Assembly: GCA_019914995.1 (NCBI GenBank)
Contig: CM034127.1
Location: forward strand, 7,564,001 to 7,628,000
Length of the DNA stretch: 64,000 bases
Reading direction: 5' to 3'
Source of the DNA: Acanthochlamys bracteata
Lineage: Eukaryota; Streptophyta; Magnoliopsida; Pandanales; Velloziaceae
Part shown: positions 48,876 through 61,640 of the stretch, piece by piece
Position numbering within the stretch: position 1 is the first letter of the stretch
Layout: each line of letters starts with the position of its first letter
Translations under genes and position numbers: made by a program
Notes under the pieces: generated by a model
Databases searched by the model: none
Seen by the model: the letters and a program-made list of their open reading frames with translations, nothing else
What the model was told of the DNA's origin: nothing

Positions 48876-50781
48876 TTGTATCCTGCAGACAGAGAGAGTT
48901 AGAGTATATAGCGATTTAGATAAACAAAAGAGTACTCAGAGTATTTTACATGTTTCGACAAACCTCTTTGCCTACATCTACGGGTGCTTTATCACAAGAG
49001 CTAAAACTTTACTAAACTTTTAATAAGCTACACATATACCAAGAGCAAAGTGCTTCACCAAGCACACTTATTCGTAAAGGATTTCTTCACCAAGACAATC
49101 CTTCACAGCCTACTAGACACCACTGTTCCTCTGGCTGATATGCTAGCTCTATTACAAAGTTCAAAAACTTTCACTAAGCTCCAATCGAGCTTCTTTACCA
49201 AGTGCACCAAGCACTTCTATCACAAGTTTACAAAAAAAGCTAAAAGACCAAGGTTAGGCACAGGATCAATCTCAAAGTAAATAAATAAATTTAAGATTTT
49301 CTGTTGAGATGATCAAACTTGTTGCTGCCGAAGATGATACTCTTACGTGATTGGCAGTAAGAAAAGTTTCTTGAGAAATTGAGTCGATATAGTGCAAGTT
49401 TATTTTTGAACTTTTTTGCTCGTTATCTCCTGTGTCTCTATGTCTCTGTTCTTCAGCTTTCTTCTTATAGAATTTTTTGTTCTTGAAGGTAAATGGTTCT
49501 TCCCGTTAGAAAAATATTTTCGTTGGTGTGTAGTGGCAGATTTTCAAAATAAATATGAAGATTATGTTCAGTGGTCAATCAACTGCCTCAAGATTTCTTT
49601 TGGTTAAACTAGTGCAAATCTTTCATCAGCATAAATGCACCAAAGAAAGCAATTTAAAAACTCCCGCCTGCAGTTTTGAGTTGTTTCAGCTGAGCTGTAT
49701 TTTTCAAATTTCTCTAACTGATTTGGCTTCTCTTGATTTACTGTTTTTTGCTAGGTTGACTGCTTCAAGTGAGCTGGACTCCAATAGCGTGACTCTGCAG
49801 TCTCTGCTTCTTTGCTTCCTACTGTGTTCAGTAGATTTTCATTCCAATCTAGCAATCTCTATATTTGAACTTGTTCTTCAATAATATGGTGGCTTAATAT
49901 AACTCAGCTCTGTGATAGTAACAAAATAGTAGATTTGTTGAATGATATCACCTTGTAATTAAATTCGTGATTTTTTCTTGGAGAAAAATCAAAATCTGCA
50001 TGTTGAAGCATTTCTGCATTGTCAGCAAGACATGATTTTGATGATACATTGCACTATGTTCGTTGTCTTATCTTGTTGTGATTTTTCATGATTCTTGATA
50101 TGAATTTGTAGCTGATATGTTCCTCAGTAAGTCTTCAAAATTTTGCTTCAAGTGGATGACGAATTCTTGATTGAATTACATCTGAAAAGTTATTCAATCA
50201 ATGTCTGATTCTGCTCCCTGTTTACTGAGTTTTCATCTATCATTTCACGATTTTTCCAAATTTATGTTGATCATCATTTGATGTGTTATTCGGTCAATCT
50301 TATAGTGTGCATATTGGTCTATCTCTAATGAAAAGTTGAAATTCAAATGGAATCGGCATCATGCTTGAAATTACTTTTGAAGAGTGAATGATTATCACGA
50401 TTTCCAAATTCTTCTCTGTCCAGCGAGCAGTAGCGAAGTAGCCGGCTATCGAGTCCTCTGTTTTCTATTCTTTTCTATTGGCGATACTCTGTTTTCTGCT
50501 CTTCTCTGTTTGAGATACTCTGTTTATGATTCTCTGTTTTATCCATATAGCAGCAATTAGACAGCTGACTACTTGGTGGCTGAGGGATCCTCTGTTCTGT
50601 ATGCTATAAAAGAAATCTTATATAATCAGTAGCTAAGAAGCTGGCTTGTTGTCTACTAAATAGGGGATAGACATATTTAATGAATTTCTGCGAACTTGAT
50701 TCTAATCATTACTTCACCCTAATCCATAAATTATAATTTTTAATCATTGTTATTATCAAAATCAATCTTGGAGTTCCAACA
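48876..50781 (-). repeat. 3' LTR of the copia element (outer end lost)
   Basis: It matches the LTR at 59862-61640 from TTGTATCCT onward and ends with GGAGTTCCAACA at 50781. The first 120 bp of the intact LTR (59862-59981) has no counterpart, so this LTR lacks its outer terminus and no target duplication can be read. It carries about 230 bp (about 50221-50455) that the other LTR lacks. Confidence 0.85.
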
Positions 50782-50796
50782 ATCTCCTCTTTTTTT
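50782..50796 (-). other. polypurine tract of the copia element
   Basis: On the - strand AAAAAAAGAGGAGAT directly abuts the TGTTGGAACTCC start of the 3' LTR. This is the canonical position and composition of a plus-strand primer for an element on this strand. Confidence 0.75.
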
Positions 50797-53700
50797 ATGA
50801 TGACAAAACAATTAACAATTATTGGTTTATGATTTAATTAAGCACAATGTAGTAACTCCCCTTCAATGAAATACTCATTTGAAATTATTAACATAATAAA
50901 TCACCTCACCTGCGCATAATAATTCTTTTATTTCTCCCTTTTTTTTGTCATCACAAAAAGTATGAAAGGAGGTTGTCCAATACTATTAGTTATGATGTAT
51001 AAAGTAATTTCAACTCATTTTCATTAAAGTTTAACAAATTTACCTTATGATTTGCATTGAATCTTACCACTAAAATGGTATTACCTGTACATGGCTGATG
51101 TATGATAATTAGGAGTCGCTTCTTAGTGCTGTGGTTTGATATGTTACATTAGATTTATGTTCTATTAGCCATAGGGTCGGCTATTCAAATGCTGTATGTA
51201 TGACAGAGACATTTAACTTTTATTCATATCAGGTTTTTCTCCTTTCATCGTTGATCCCTGCAACAACAGATTATTCCTTCCTCGACAGAAAATTAGCTTC
51301 AACAAGTGCAGCAAGCATCATCGGAATTTATGAAATAAAATTTTAAATATAATTCGCAACGCCATTGCAGAGAATATTTAGAACTTTGTAAATCATCAAA
51401 ACTAATTTGGTAAGATCATTACTTAGCATATGGATATAGTAATTGCATATGTTAGGTTGCATCAATAACTATGAAAAGAACCGAATCAAACCTAACTCAT
51501 AATAATGATTTTACTTGTATGAGGTAATGCATCTCTTTTGTATTAGCTCTTTTGGTTGCACTAATTGATGTTTTTTTACCAAATTGTGCAAAATTATTTT
51601 CAGCAACTTCTTCTTCCAAAGAATGACACTTTGTTAGTAGAAAAAAGAGCGATGCATGTCTGTTTTGTATTGCATCATATATCCTGCACAAAATGTGTTA
51701 GTTCATAAAGATAATATTTTCTATAAATCATAATTCATATTGTCAGGACCATATGTTTTCTCCCCTTAGTAAGTGCCCTCTGATATAAGGACAATATTCT
51801 CTTTCTTTTATAGTTGAAGCACTTATCAACTTTTCTTCTTAATATAGAAGCTTTTCTAGCAAAGTAGTTGACTTGAGTAGCATGCTTCGCTTTCTTACTG
51901 GCTTTTCTTAACTATTTTGCTCCATGCCATGTTTTGCTTGCATTGTCTTTGGATAGCTTATTCCTTTCTTATTCACAGAATATTCTGAATAATTTTGACA
52001 GTAGGGTGAATATTTCTTCTTTTGCTATGTACTCTTTCTTCACTTTACTGATTACATTTAATTTTATTCCCTTTAGTTTATGAAAACATCCTACAAAAAA
52101 ATTTTGAAGACTCTTTTCTGTAGGGAGATGTTAGAGCTTCACAGAATTCAGAAGATTTTAGCATTATCTTTAGATGACATTATCAATATAGGAATTAAAT
52201 TAAAATATCGAATAACATATCCAAACCGGAGATGATATCATAAAATTTAGCTTCACATGTTGAGTTATATGGCAAACAAAACATAATGTGTCAATGAATC
52301 AAAATCTCAACAAGAATTATTAACAATTCTTATCATTGTAGATAATACTTTCAAAAAATCAACAGTTTTGTTCAACAATTGAAAGCTCCATTGAGGTGTA
52401 TCATAAATCCACAAAACATTTAGAATCTTAGAAATACAAGCAAATATGTTTCAATATGATTAGTCACTGAACTTTCAATGGAGCAGAGTGAAATTCAAAG
52501 AGTTTGACTCAAAATAGTTTGGCTTAGATATTGACTGAGGGATTTAGATGAATCACTGTTAAATCTAATCTCATTTGAAGAATTTTCTTTTAGCATGATA
52601 GTTCGGTTTGCATAAGCCAAAAAAATATAGATCACTCAAGCAATTTCATTTCTAAAAAATTTATTCAATTTCAGCTTAACCAAGATGAAGAGTTTGGCTT
52701 TAAACAAGTTTGTTTAAGAACAGTCAATAGTTTGATTATAAAGTGTAAATAAAGAATAGTTGGTAAATCTTATTTAAGGATCCATATGACCAATCACTTG
52801 AAAACGTTTTTGCAAAAACATGTTGCAACGTTTAACATTTATTTAAAAAGAATCATTCACTATTTAAAAAGCAATTATGCACCAAAGATAAAGATCCATG
52901 AGATCTTAATAAATATCAAAATTAATATAAAGTAAATATACTTACCTCTTTGACTTAAATATGATTTTTATCTTTTTATATAATTTACCTATTGATGGCT
53001 TTTTGTGGAGATCACTAGACCCATGCTTGAATATATGTGATTCAATCTGGAGAAGCTTCTTGCATTTCAGAAATTTTAACAGAGAATTGTTCATCCACTG
53101 TTTAGGTTCCAGCTGGCTATTTTTCTGCTGTATATATATTTCTTTACTGTACTTAACTGAACCTGTAAAATAACTGAATCCTTTCTCGACATACAGTTAG
53201 TCTTAAAAAAATGAATTCCTCAACAGCTAAAGTTTTTTAAAAAATATATGCTTTGCGTGTTGTTGAATAATCAAGGAATTTCTTTATAGCATATAATATT
53301 AAATATGCTCTGTGGCAAGGATTTGAAAATATTTTAAGTGCATCATTTTTTTTAGTAAGAAGGAAGATGAATAAAATTATAGTAATCATTAATCATTACA
53401 AGGCGAAAGTGCTTACTTTTCAATCTTGCAACTCTAGATAGATCAAGTGGGTTCATGTGCAATTGTTGGAATGACTAATATTGATTTGAATAAACAATTT
53501 AATAAATTTAACTCTCATGAAGGCATCCGTAAAGATTTTCAGGTTTGATCTTCACTTCGCATTGATCTTCGATTAAGTTTAGTTTTGAAGAGTAGAGAAA
53601 AAATTTTACAATATAGTATCCAGACCTCTACACCACATCTATCCATTTTTTTGCTGGCTTTCAACTAAACAGAAAATCATCAACATAATATGTATGTGTT

Positions 53701-54032
53701 ATCTTTTTTCTTGTAGTGAAGTGCTTCTATTCATATACAATTTCATTAATAATCTTTTCACCATTTTTGAAGCAATAGATCAATCATAAAAATTTGTAAT
53801 ATTTCAATAGTTTATATATTTTTGGACAGCAGTTCTATCACGTGTTTTATTTTTTTTTGTTCATATTTCTCTTGCAATGGTTAGTAACATATATACTATT
53901 TAAAAATTCTGAAAACTTCATATAGACTCACATTAATATTCATCAAAATAGAATTTTATAAAGACAATAATTCTTCCATTTTAATAGTACGAATGGTTTT
54001 CAATTAATTTCATAGCGATTGAACTTATTTTA
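50797..54032 (-). pseudogene. 3' internal part of the copia element, decayed
   Basis: A reverse-transcriptase active-site remnant is readable at 53673-53687: the codons give YVDDF in the context TYYVDDFLFS, followed by a stop. The rest of RT/RNase H and any env-like region are too decayed to read. A second GTCATCA-poly(A)-type word near 50956 resembles the region beside the PPT. Confidence 0.55.
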
Positions 54033-57000
54033 GTTATGTTTGGGAGTATTTATTCGTGGCTTTTAGCCAAAAATAAGCACTCAACAGTGTTTAACATGTT
54101 TGGCATTCACGACTTTTGTTCAATATAACCAGCTTCTATCGGTGAAAAAAAAAACAAGCATCCGATGCTTTTCTAATAAGCAACACCGAAGCTTTTAATT
54201 TATTATGAAATTAAATGACTTTGCCCTTACTAAGTTTAATAAATTACATTCATATAAACTCCTCGCCCATCCAGATTCACTCATTTCCACTCCGTATCCG
54301 CTCTTCTCTCCCGTCCGCACCCACCGCCGCTGCCATTCAATATTCTCCTTGCTCGCACACCCACCGCCGTTGTTGCCATATACTCCTCTTATTTACTACT
54401 CTCTGTTCGCTCGCCCACTGCCGTTCGTTCATTGACTCCTCTATTCAACTCTCTCGTTCGCTCAAGTCTTCAATGCCAACCCATCTCTTATCAAATCTTC
54501 CAGCAGAATTGCTTGGGGTGCATCGGAGATCTTCCAAACCAATCTTTCAAACCTTTGTCGGTGCTAAGAAGATATATGTATTTGATTTGTTTATTTGATT
54601 CGATTTCATGTGTGTTAGATTCAAATAAGAAGCTTAATTTTTTTTTTTTATTCGCAGATTTGTTATTTGAAAACTGCGTGTTTTGATTCATTTCTTTTGT
54701 TTCTGTTTGCTTAGGATTCGTGGTTATCTAAAATTTCATGGTCCTTGAATTCCCTACTGGTTCTTGATGTCTGTCAATATCGCTTAGCATGTTGTCTCTC
54801 TTATTTGATTTGTTAGCAAGCTCTTATGATCAAGTTTGTTTACTTATGCTGGTCACAATATGATATGAAATCTTGTATTTATTTTGATGGTACAAGCTAT
54901 CTAAAGAATTGGGGATTATGAATTGTTACTGTATGTTGTTTCAAATTTTTTCTCATTTTATCTGCGCTTAGTTGTCTAGTTGCTTTACATAGTTTGCATT
55001 TGAACTGCTTGTTCTGTATCGTAGGAGAAATATTAGTTTAACATTAGTTGGGAATTGTATTCAAGACTATGGCACCAATGTTTTGCAATAAAGCATGCAG
55101 TGTACAAAGATTTATACACATTATAGGAAATGCTTGGGATAGATTTTATAGGTAGATAATGATTTCTGTGACAGATAATCCTAGAACAGAAGGCTTGCTT
55201 TTTGTTATTTTTGGTAAAATAAAGGAAGTACTTGATTGTTTGATGCTTAATAGTTTTTCAAAGGGAAAAAACCACAAAAAGAAACAATCTTTTCTTCTAA
55301 ACCATCATAGTTTGTGTGCAGTTGCTCTTGTGTAGAGCCAATGCTGGCTGCAGTAGTAGTAGCCTAGTGGCTCTAGAGATTAAAAATTTTGTATTGGAAA
55401 GTGTTAGTTTTTCTCCATGATTTGTTCCATGTAGTTTAGTTATAACTTTTGTATTAGAAAGCTATAAATAAGTTGCAGTAGTAGTAGCTAACACCTCTTC
55501 TTAGTCGCTAAATGACCGCTGTCTCTCAATGCTCATATCTTCCCATAACTCGGCGATTTAAAACCAAGAGAATGAAAGAATATGCAAGGCTGCTGCTAGG
55601 TAACTGCAACTAATCTTCTTATCATTGCCTTTTTTGTTATTTAGTTCTTTTCTGAAGCACCTGTATCTTGTATTGATGGCTCTCCAGAGGAGTTCCATCA
55701 GCAAAAGAAGACAACCTTTACAGCAGGACAATGTTAAGTTGCTGATAAGGACTGTGGGAAACGTTGATGATAACTGAGAAGAATATCCAATGTGCTTCCT
55801 TATAGTTATAGAGGTTTGTTTTTAAGCTTGAAACCTTTCATGCATAATTGGAATACAGCTTTTCTTGCAGTATCAACTTTCAAACTTTATCAGGACACAA
55901 AAACTGAAGTAACCTCTTGAATTTGAACTTCTGAATGCATATATGTAGAGCAGAGAGAAGAATATATGAATACAACAATGAGAAGGTTTCTCATGATTGA
56001 AATTTTTTTTCCGTTGTTTCTCATGTGGTATTCGTTTTGGTTTCCTTCTGAGGTAAGTTGGATGATTTCAAGCTATTTAAGAGCACAAAGAAGTGATTAT
56101 TTCAAACTCAGTGGAGGACTCAATAATAAGAATATTGCAAGATGTCTCCTGAACCCATCAAATAGAATTTTTGATTCTTTGCATGCACAGATTCCACTTT
56201 CTCCAATCTATAAGAAGAGAAGGTTGTTAGTTGTTCTTAGAAAGATCTAAAAAGAAGTGTATAATCTGAAACCTGATGATAGTTAACTGATGGCATGTTG
56301 TTACTATAATAATTAGGAGAGCCTTATGATTTTCCAAGATTGACATAACAAGTCAAAGCTTTATTCTAAAGAATGCACCAGTTGTTACAAGGCTTTCTTT
56401 CTGTCTGCAGGTAAAGGCCAAGGCTGACAAGAAAATTTACAACATGATTGATTTTCTGAGAGAGGGTAACATGAGATGAGCTCTTTTTGCTTTTAATCGT
56501 CTCATTTTCTCGTTCAAATGCAATCCGCCTTCTACATATACTGTATACTACTAGCATGTGTAGATAATTTTTGTAACAGCAGATTGTTTTGTTTTAGTAA
56601 GTTGCTATATTTTTTGTTTCACTTGTATAATCCATACCTGGTTTCATTCAGTCTCGTGTATTGATTGTTGAAGGATTTGGTAGGCAATGCAATTAACATC
56701 ATGATTGCAAAACTTGAGCTTTTTCTGCTTACTGAAGTCTGACATTTGGAACTAATACAAAATCTGTGCAAATCTAAGTTGTATCTTGGATTGGGACCAA
56801 ATTGAAATTAGTGTGTGATAGTATTTATGGTACTATTTTTTATTTCCATAGAATTTAATTTTTTAATAAGTTTTTTATATTATTTTATATTTTTTAAAAG
56901 TTAAAAAGATATAGATGAATTATATATTGTACAATTATTATGTGTATTTTAATTTATTTTTTAAAAAAACTAAAATAAATTTAATTTAAAAAAATAATTT

Positions 57001-57709
57001 TAAGTACTCTTAAATGTCCGCTAAGCGGCGTTTTGAAAACTTTTGCTTATTTTTTGGTAGTGGTAAAATCATCACTAATAATAAACTTAGATGAATCGCC
57101 TTTGATGAGAATTAGTTGGGAATTAGGGTGGACTATTGTGTTACTAGAAGCTCAAAACATCTTCATTTTGTTAGTTGTGGAAATTTGTTAAAAAAATTAT
57201 TTTATTGGGTAAAGCATGAACATTTATTTATCTCTTTTGTTATACCTATCTCCAAACATGCATAGCTTAGAGACATTCTGTCAATATATTAATTTTATTA
57301 TTAAATTAAATAATTTAATTAAAAAATTATTAATAAAATAATATTAATATTTTTATTATAAAAAATATTAAATAAAAATTATTTTTAAAATATGTTATAA
57401 AATTAATTTTTAAAAAAATAGATAGTAAATAAAAATATATTCATAAATTTAATAATATATTATTTATTATATATTTAAGGGTATTTCAATTATATATATT
57501 TTATTTACTTATAAGCACAAGTTTAACCAAACATATCTATAATTTTTTTTTATAAAAAAGCTTTAAACAGTAAAATTTATTTAAACATAATTTAGAAAAA
57601 AAACAGCTTTCTAATCAAAAGTTCAACCGCTTTTTTTTTTAAGCAAAAGCACATAAACAGCAGCTTTCGTCTAAAAGCTCTAAATTTAAAGCTTACCCAA
57701 ACATGTACT
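54033..57709. mobile_element. 3.7-kb non-autonomous element nested in the copia element
   Basis: The left end GTTATGTTTGGGAGTATTTA and the reverse-complemented right end AGTACATGTTTGGGTAAGC are inverted repeats sharing ATGTTTGGG. TTA lies just outside both ends, though the boundary is ambiguous by one or two bases. Left end, CT-rich leader-like block (54280-54480) and right-hand 400 bp match the element at 6410-9294. No transposase was found. Weakly exon-like blocks (for example around 55660-56250) could be captured gene pieces; that is speculative. Confidence 0.6.
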
Positions 57710-58070
57710 TTATCAAATTGTATTTACATCAAGTGTTCAGAATTTTTTGGTTTAAAAATATCTTAATAAATCAATGTTTATGAAACATCATTCAATAAAT
57801 TTATTCATGATATATTCTTTTGCCACAATTTAACTATTTTACGTTAAAAAAAATTTAACCTAATTTTCAGAAAAATACAAGCATGTGTTTCAAACAATTG
57901 TGAGATATAAGATATCATTCAAACAAAATGATAAGTGACAAAGCTTCAGCAAAAATTTCAACATGAATTGCAACAATGAGTTTTATTTGAATTGAAATGA
58001 TATAAATCATCAAAATCATTAAAAGATTGGACTATTTATCTTCACGTAGTAGAATTTTTGCAACAAGAAT

Positions 58071-59708
58071 TTATCTCTTTAACACCCAAATTTTTTTGAG
58101 TTCTAAAGTGTTAATAATCTTGAGAGTTTCCTTTGGCACCCATATTTTTTTATTCATATCTTGATTTTTCTTGAATTTGAAATAATGAGTCACATATTCA
58201 TCATTGCTAGCAACATAGGATGTGAATGGATTGCCTTGCAAAATAATAGATTGTTTAGTAGTAATGCATCTAGCACTTGTTCTAAAAAAATTTTCACTTA
58301 CCTTTTTCGGAAGACGGTTGCTCTTGGGAATCCACATTACTTTTACTTTATTTTTATTATTTTTAAACCAACAAGAGCTTACTTTGTAACCCTTTCTACC
58401 ACAATAAAAATACTTAATAAAAAAATAGAAGAGTATACCTTATCAGTTTTGTACTTACTTGAGAATCCAACACTTGTAGTTTTTAAGTTTTGCTTGCCAT
58501 TGATTTGGTTCATAGTAAGATTCTCAGTAGTTAGCATAAACTCAATATCTTTCTTTCTGAATGCACCCTTATGTCCGCCAAGCATAGCATCCAACCTGTT
58601 TTTATTTTTAACAAATTTTACTAGAGAAACTTGAAGGTCACCGTTCTTGGCAGTCAACTCTTTTATCTCATTTTTCAGTAGTAAGCATTCAGTAGCATAT
58701 GATTTGCTTGTTACTTTGACTTGGACAAGTTCTTCTTTCAGATTATCACATTCCGTATGTAACTTGGCATTATTTATTTCTAACTTTCTGATTTTTTCAT
58801 TTAGATTCACACAAGTGGAGGAGTTATCAATACCAGAGCTACTTAGGTACTTACTAGTAGTATAGTCATTCAACTTGGCACAGTTTCTCATTTGTCTCAA
58901 TGAGCTTTCTGTTTTCAGCACGTAACACATCTATTTCTGCACTTTTTTTATTAGTACACAAAGCATCTTTCTTGGCATTATTTTTACCATTAAGAGCATT
59001 ATTAAAAGTAAGTACTTAGTCAACAAATCATTCTTTTCTTTATATTCACGCATGCAGTTTTTCATACTTTTATTTATTCGTTTCACATGCATATATTTAG
59101 CATACAGTTGATCAAAAATTTCTTGCAAATCTTCACTTGAGTCACAAAATTCAGATGAGCTTACCTCACTAGATTGTTCATTATTGGCCATTAGACATAG
59201 TCTCATCTTTTTTTGATGAATTGTTTCAGTTTTGCTCTTTTTGGATGAGGAAGAATTTTTCTTACTGCATTATCTCTTTTCCGAGGCCGGTTCTTACTTC
59301 TTCACTTTTGTTTCTTTCTCAAAATGTATCTACATTTTCTTGTTATCAAACCAACATTATCATCCTCTTTAGAAGAAGAGATACTTACTTCATTTTGATG
59401 TTCGTGGATGGCCGTCAAGCGAATGTTATCTTCTTTTTGATGATTTGGTATTCCTTTACCTTCATTACATTGGTTAGTCTCAAGTTTGTCTTAATATATT
59501 CTTTCTAACTTGAGCTAAACTTATTTTGCTGTGAAATAAAAATATATTTGATTAAATTGTTTAAATTTAAGGCATAATACAGCAATTTCAAAGCATAAGA
59601 ATTTAAAAAAGAAAAATTGTTATTCTCTGCAATTTGCATTGTAGCTTTATCTCCATCTTTGACGATCTTCCATAAAAAATAATTTTGTGCCTTTAAAAAT
59701 ACAGTCAT
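58071..59708 (-). pseudogene. copia gag remnant
   Basis: Fragments in several frames follow gag order on the - strand. 59505-59708 has FLKAQNYFLWKIVKDGDKAT, the N-terminal gag pattern. 58931-59206 has an acidic Ser-rich stretch and a basic helix. 58379-58930 has a coiled coil (NLNEKIRKLEINNAKLHTEC onward). A shifted frame near 58380-58430 has a zinc knuckle YFYCGRKGYKVSSC in which the first Cys and the His are replaced by Tyr. 58071-58337 has KKIWVPKETLKI, the linker before protease. Several frameshifts and stops separate the pieces, so no functional protein is possible. Confidence 0.75.
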
Positions 59709-59846
59709 CTTTATTTTCCAATGTCTATAATTGTTCTCCTCAAATATTGGAGGACAGTCAAGCGCGATCTTCTTTCCTTTTCAATGAAATTTGATCTTGT
59801 CATAGGATTTTCTCCTCAAGGTTGTTAAACCTTCAATTTTGAGGTC

Positions 59847-59859
59847 TGCTCTAATACTA
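59847..59859 (-). other. primer binding site of the copia element
   Basis: On the - strand TAGTATTAGAGCA differs at two positions from the tRNA-Met-type primer site TGGTATCAGAGCA. It lies two bases inside the 5' LTR edge at 59862 and fixes the element orientation. Confidence 0.8.
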
Positions 59860-59861
59860 AT

Positions 59862-61640
59862 TGTTGAATCTCCTGTAAGATCAACTCAAAAGAGGAAGGG
59901 TGAATTGAGTTGATAAATAAAAATTTTCGTAAAACTTAACGATCCTACGGACAACAAGTATACAGCCGGCTATTAGTAGTCTTGTATCCTCCAGACAGAG
60001 AGGGTTAGAGTATATAGCGATTTAGGTAAAGGAGGGAGTACTCAGAGTATTTTACGTAGTTCGGCAAACCTCTTTGCCTACATCTACGGATGCTCTATCA
60101 TAAGAGCTAAAACCTTACTAAATTTTTAATAAGCTACACATACACCAAGAGCAAAGTGCTTCACCAAGCACACTTACTCTTAAAGAATTTCTTCACCAAG
60201 ACAATCCTTTACAGCCTACTGGACAGCACTGTCCCTCTGGCTGATATGCTAGCTCTATTACAAAGTTGAAAAATTTTCACTAAGCTCCAACCGAGCTTCT
60301 TTACCAAGTGCACCAAGCACTTCTATCACAAGTTTACAAAAAAAGCTAAAAGACCAAGGTTAGGCACAGGATCAATCTCAAAGTAAATAAATAAACTTAA
60401 GGTTTTCTGTTGAGATGATCAAACTTATTGCTACGGAAGATGATACTCTTAAGTAATTGGCAGCAAGAAGAATTTCTTTACTTGAGAAATTGAGTCGATG
60501 TAGTGCAAGTTTATTTTTGAACTTTTTTGCTCGTTATCTCCTCTGTCTCTCTATATCTCTATTCTTTAGCTGCTCTTATTATAGAATTTTCTATTCTTAA
60601 AGATAGGTGGTTCTTCTCGTTAGAAAAATATTTTTATTGGTGTGTAGTGGCAGATTTCGAAGGTAGAGATGAAGATTATGTTCAGTGGTCAATCAACTGC
60701 CTCAAGATTTCTTTTGGCTAAACTGGCGCAAATCTTTCATCAATATTAACTGCACCGAAGAAAGCAATTCAAAAACTCCCGCCTGCAGTTTTGAGTTGTT
60801 TAAGCTAAGTTGTATTTTTCAAATTTCTTTAGTTGAGTTGGCTTCTCTTGATTTGCTGTTTTGCTAGATTGACTGCTTCATGTGAGGTGGACTCCAATAG
60901 CGTGACTCTGCAGTCTCTGCTTCTTTACTTCCTACTGTGTTCAATAGATTTTCATTGCCATCTAGCAATCTTTATACTTGAACTTATTCTTCAATAATGT
61001 GGTGGCTCAATATAACTCAGTTCTGTGATAGTAACAAGATAGTAGATTTGTTGAATGATATCACCTTGTAATTAAATTCGTGATTTTTTCTTGGAGGAAA
61101 ATCGAAATCTGCATGTTGAAGCATTTCTGCATTGTCAGCAAGATATGATTATGATGATACATTACACTATGTTCTTTATCTTCTCTTGTTGTGATTTTTT
61201 ATGATTCTTGATATGAACTTGTAGCTGATATGTTCCTTAGTAAGTCTTCAAGATTTTGCTTCAAGTGGATGACGAATTCTTGATTGAATTATATCTGAAA
61301 AGTTATTCAATTAATGTCTGATTCTGCTCCCTGCTCCCTGTTCTTCTCTGTTGGTGATACTCTGTTTTCTTCTCTTCTCTATTCGAGATGCTTTATTTGT
61401 GATTCTCTATTTTATCCATGTAGCAGCAATTAGACAGCTGGCTGCTTAGTGGCTGAGGGATACTCTATTCTGTATGCTATAAAAAAAATCTTATAAAATC
61501 AGTAGCTAAGAAGCTGGCTTGTTGTTTGCTAAATGTGGGATAGACATGTTTCATGAATTTCTGCAAACTTGATTCCAATCATTAGTTCACCATAATTCTT
61601 AATTTTTGTTATCATTAAAATTAATTTTGGAGTTCCAACA
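59862..61640 (-). repeat. 5' LTR of the copia element, 1779 bp
   Basis: On the + strand the LTR begins TGTTGAATCTCC and ends GGAGTTCCAACA; the two ends are near-perfect inverted repeats (TG...CA). It is flanked inside by the PBS. It shows high similarity to 48876-50781, including TTTGCCTACATCTACGG, a block common in LTRs of this copia group. Confidence 0.88.

Larger units (their letters stand above)
48876..61640 (-). mobile_element. old Ty1/copia retrotransposon (SIRE/Maximus-like), with nested insertion
   Basis: The element lies on the - strand: 5' LTR 59862-61640, PBS 59847-59859, gag about 58071-59708, an RT remnant near 53673, PPT 50782-50796 and 3' LTR 48876-50781. The two LTRs are clearly homologous but differ by many substitutions and indels. 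A 3.7-kb DNA element is nested at 54033-57709. Protease, integrase and most of RT are missing between the zinc knuckle (58.4 kb) and the YVDD box (53.7 kb), even discounting the nested element. Long LTRs, a coiled-coil gag and the PPT next to GTCATCA-like DNA suggest the SIRE/Maximus lineage; that assignment is inference. Confidence 0.8.

Noticed and set aside
58161..58634. 157-codon plus-strand ORF
   Set aside because: It is antisense to the decayed copia gag, whose minus-strand fragments follow the expected gag order.
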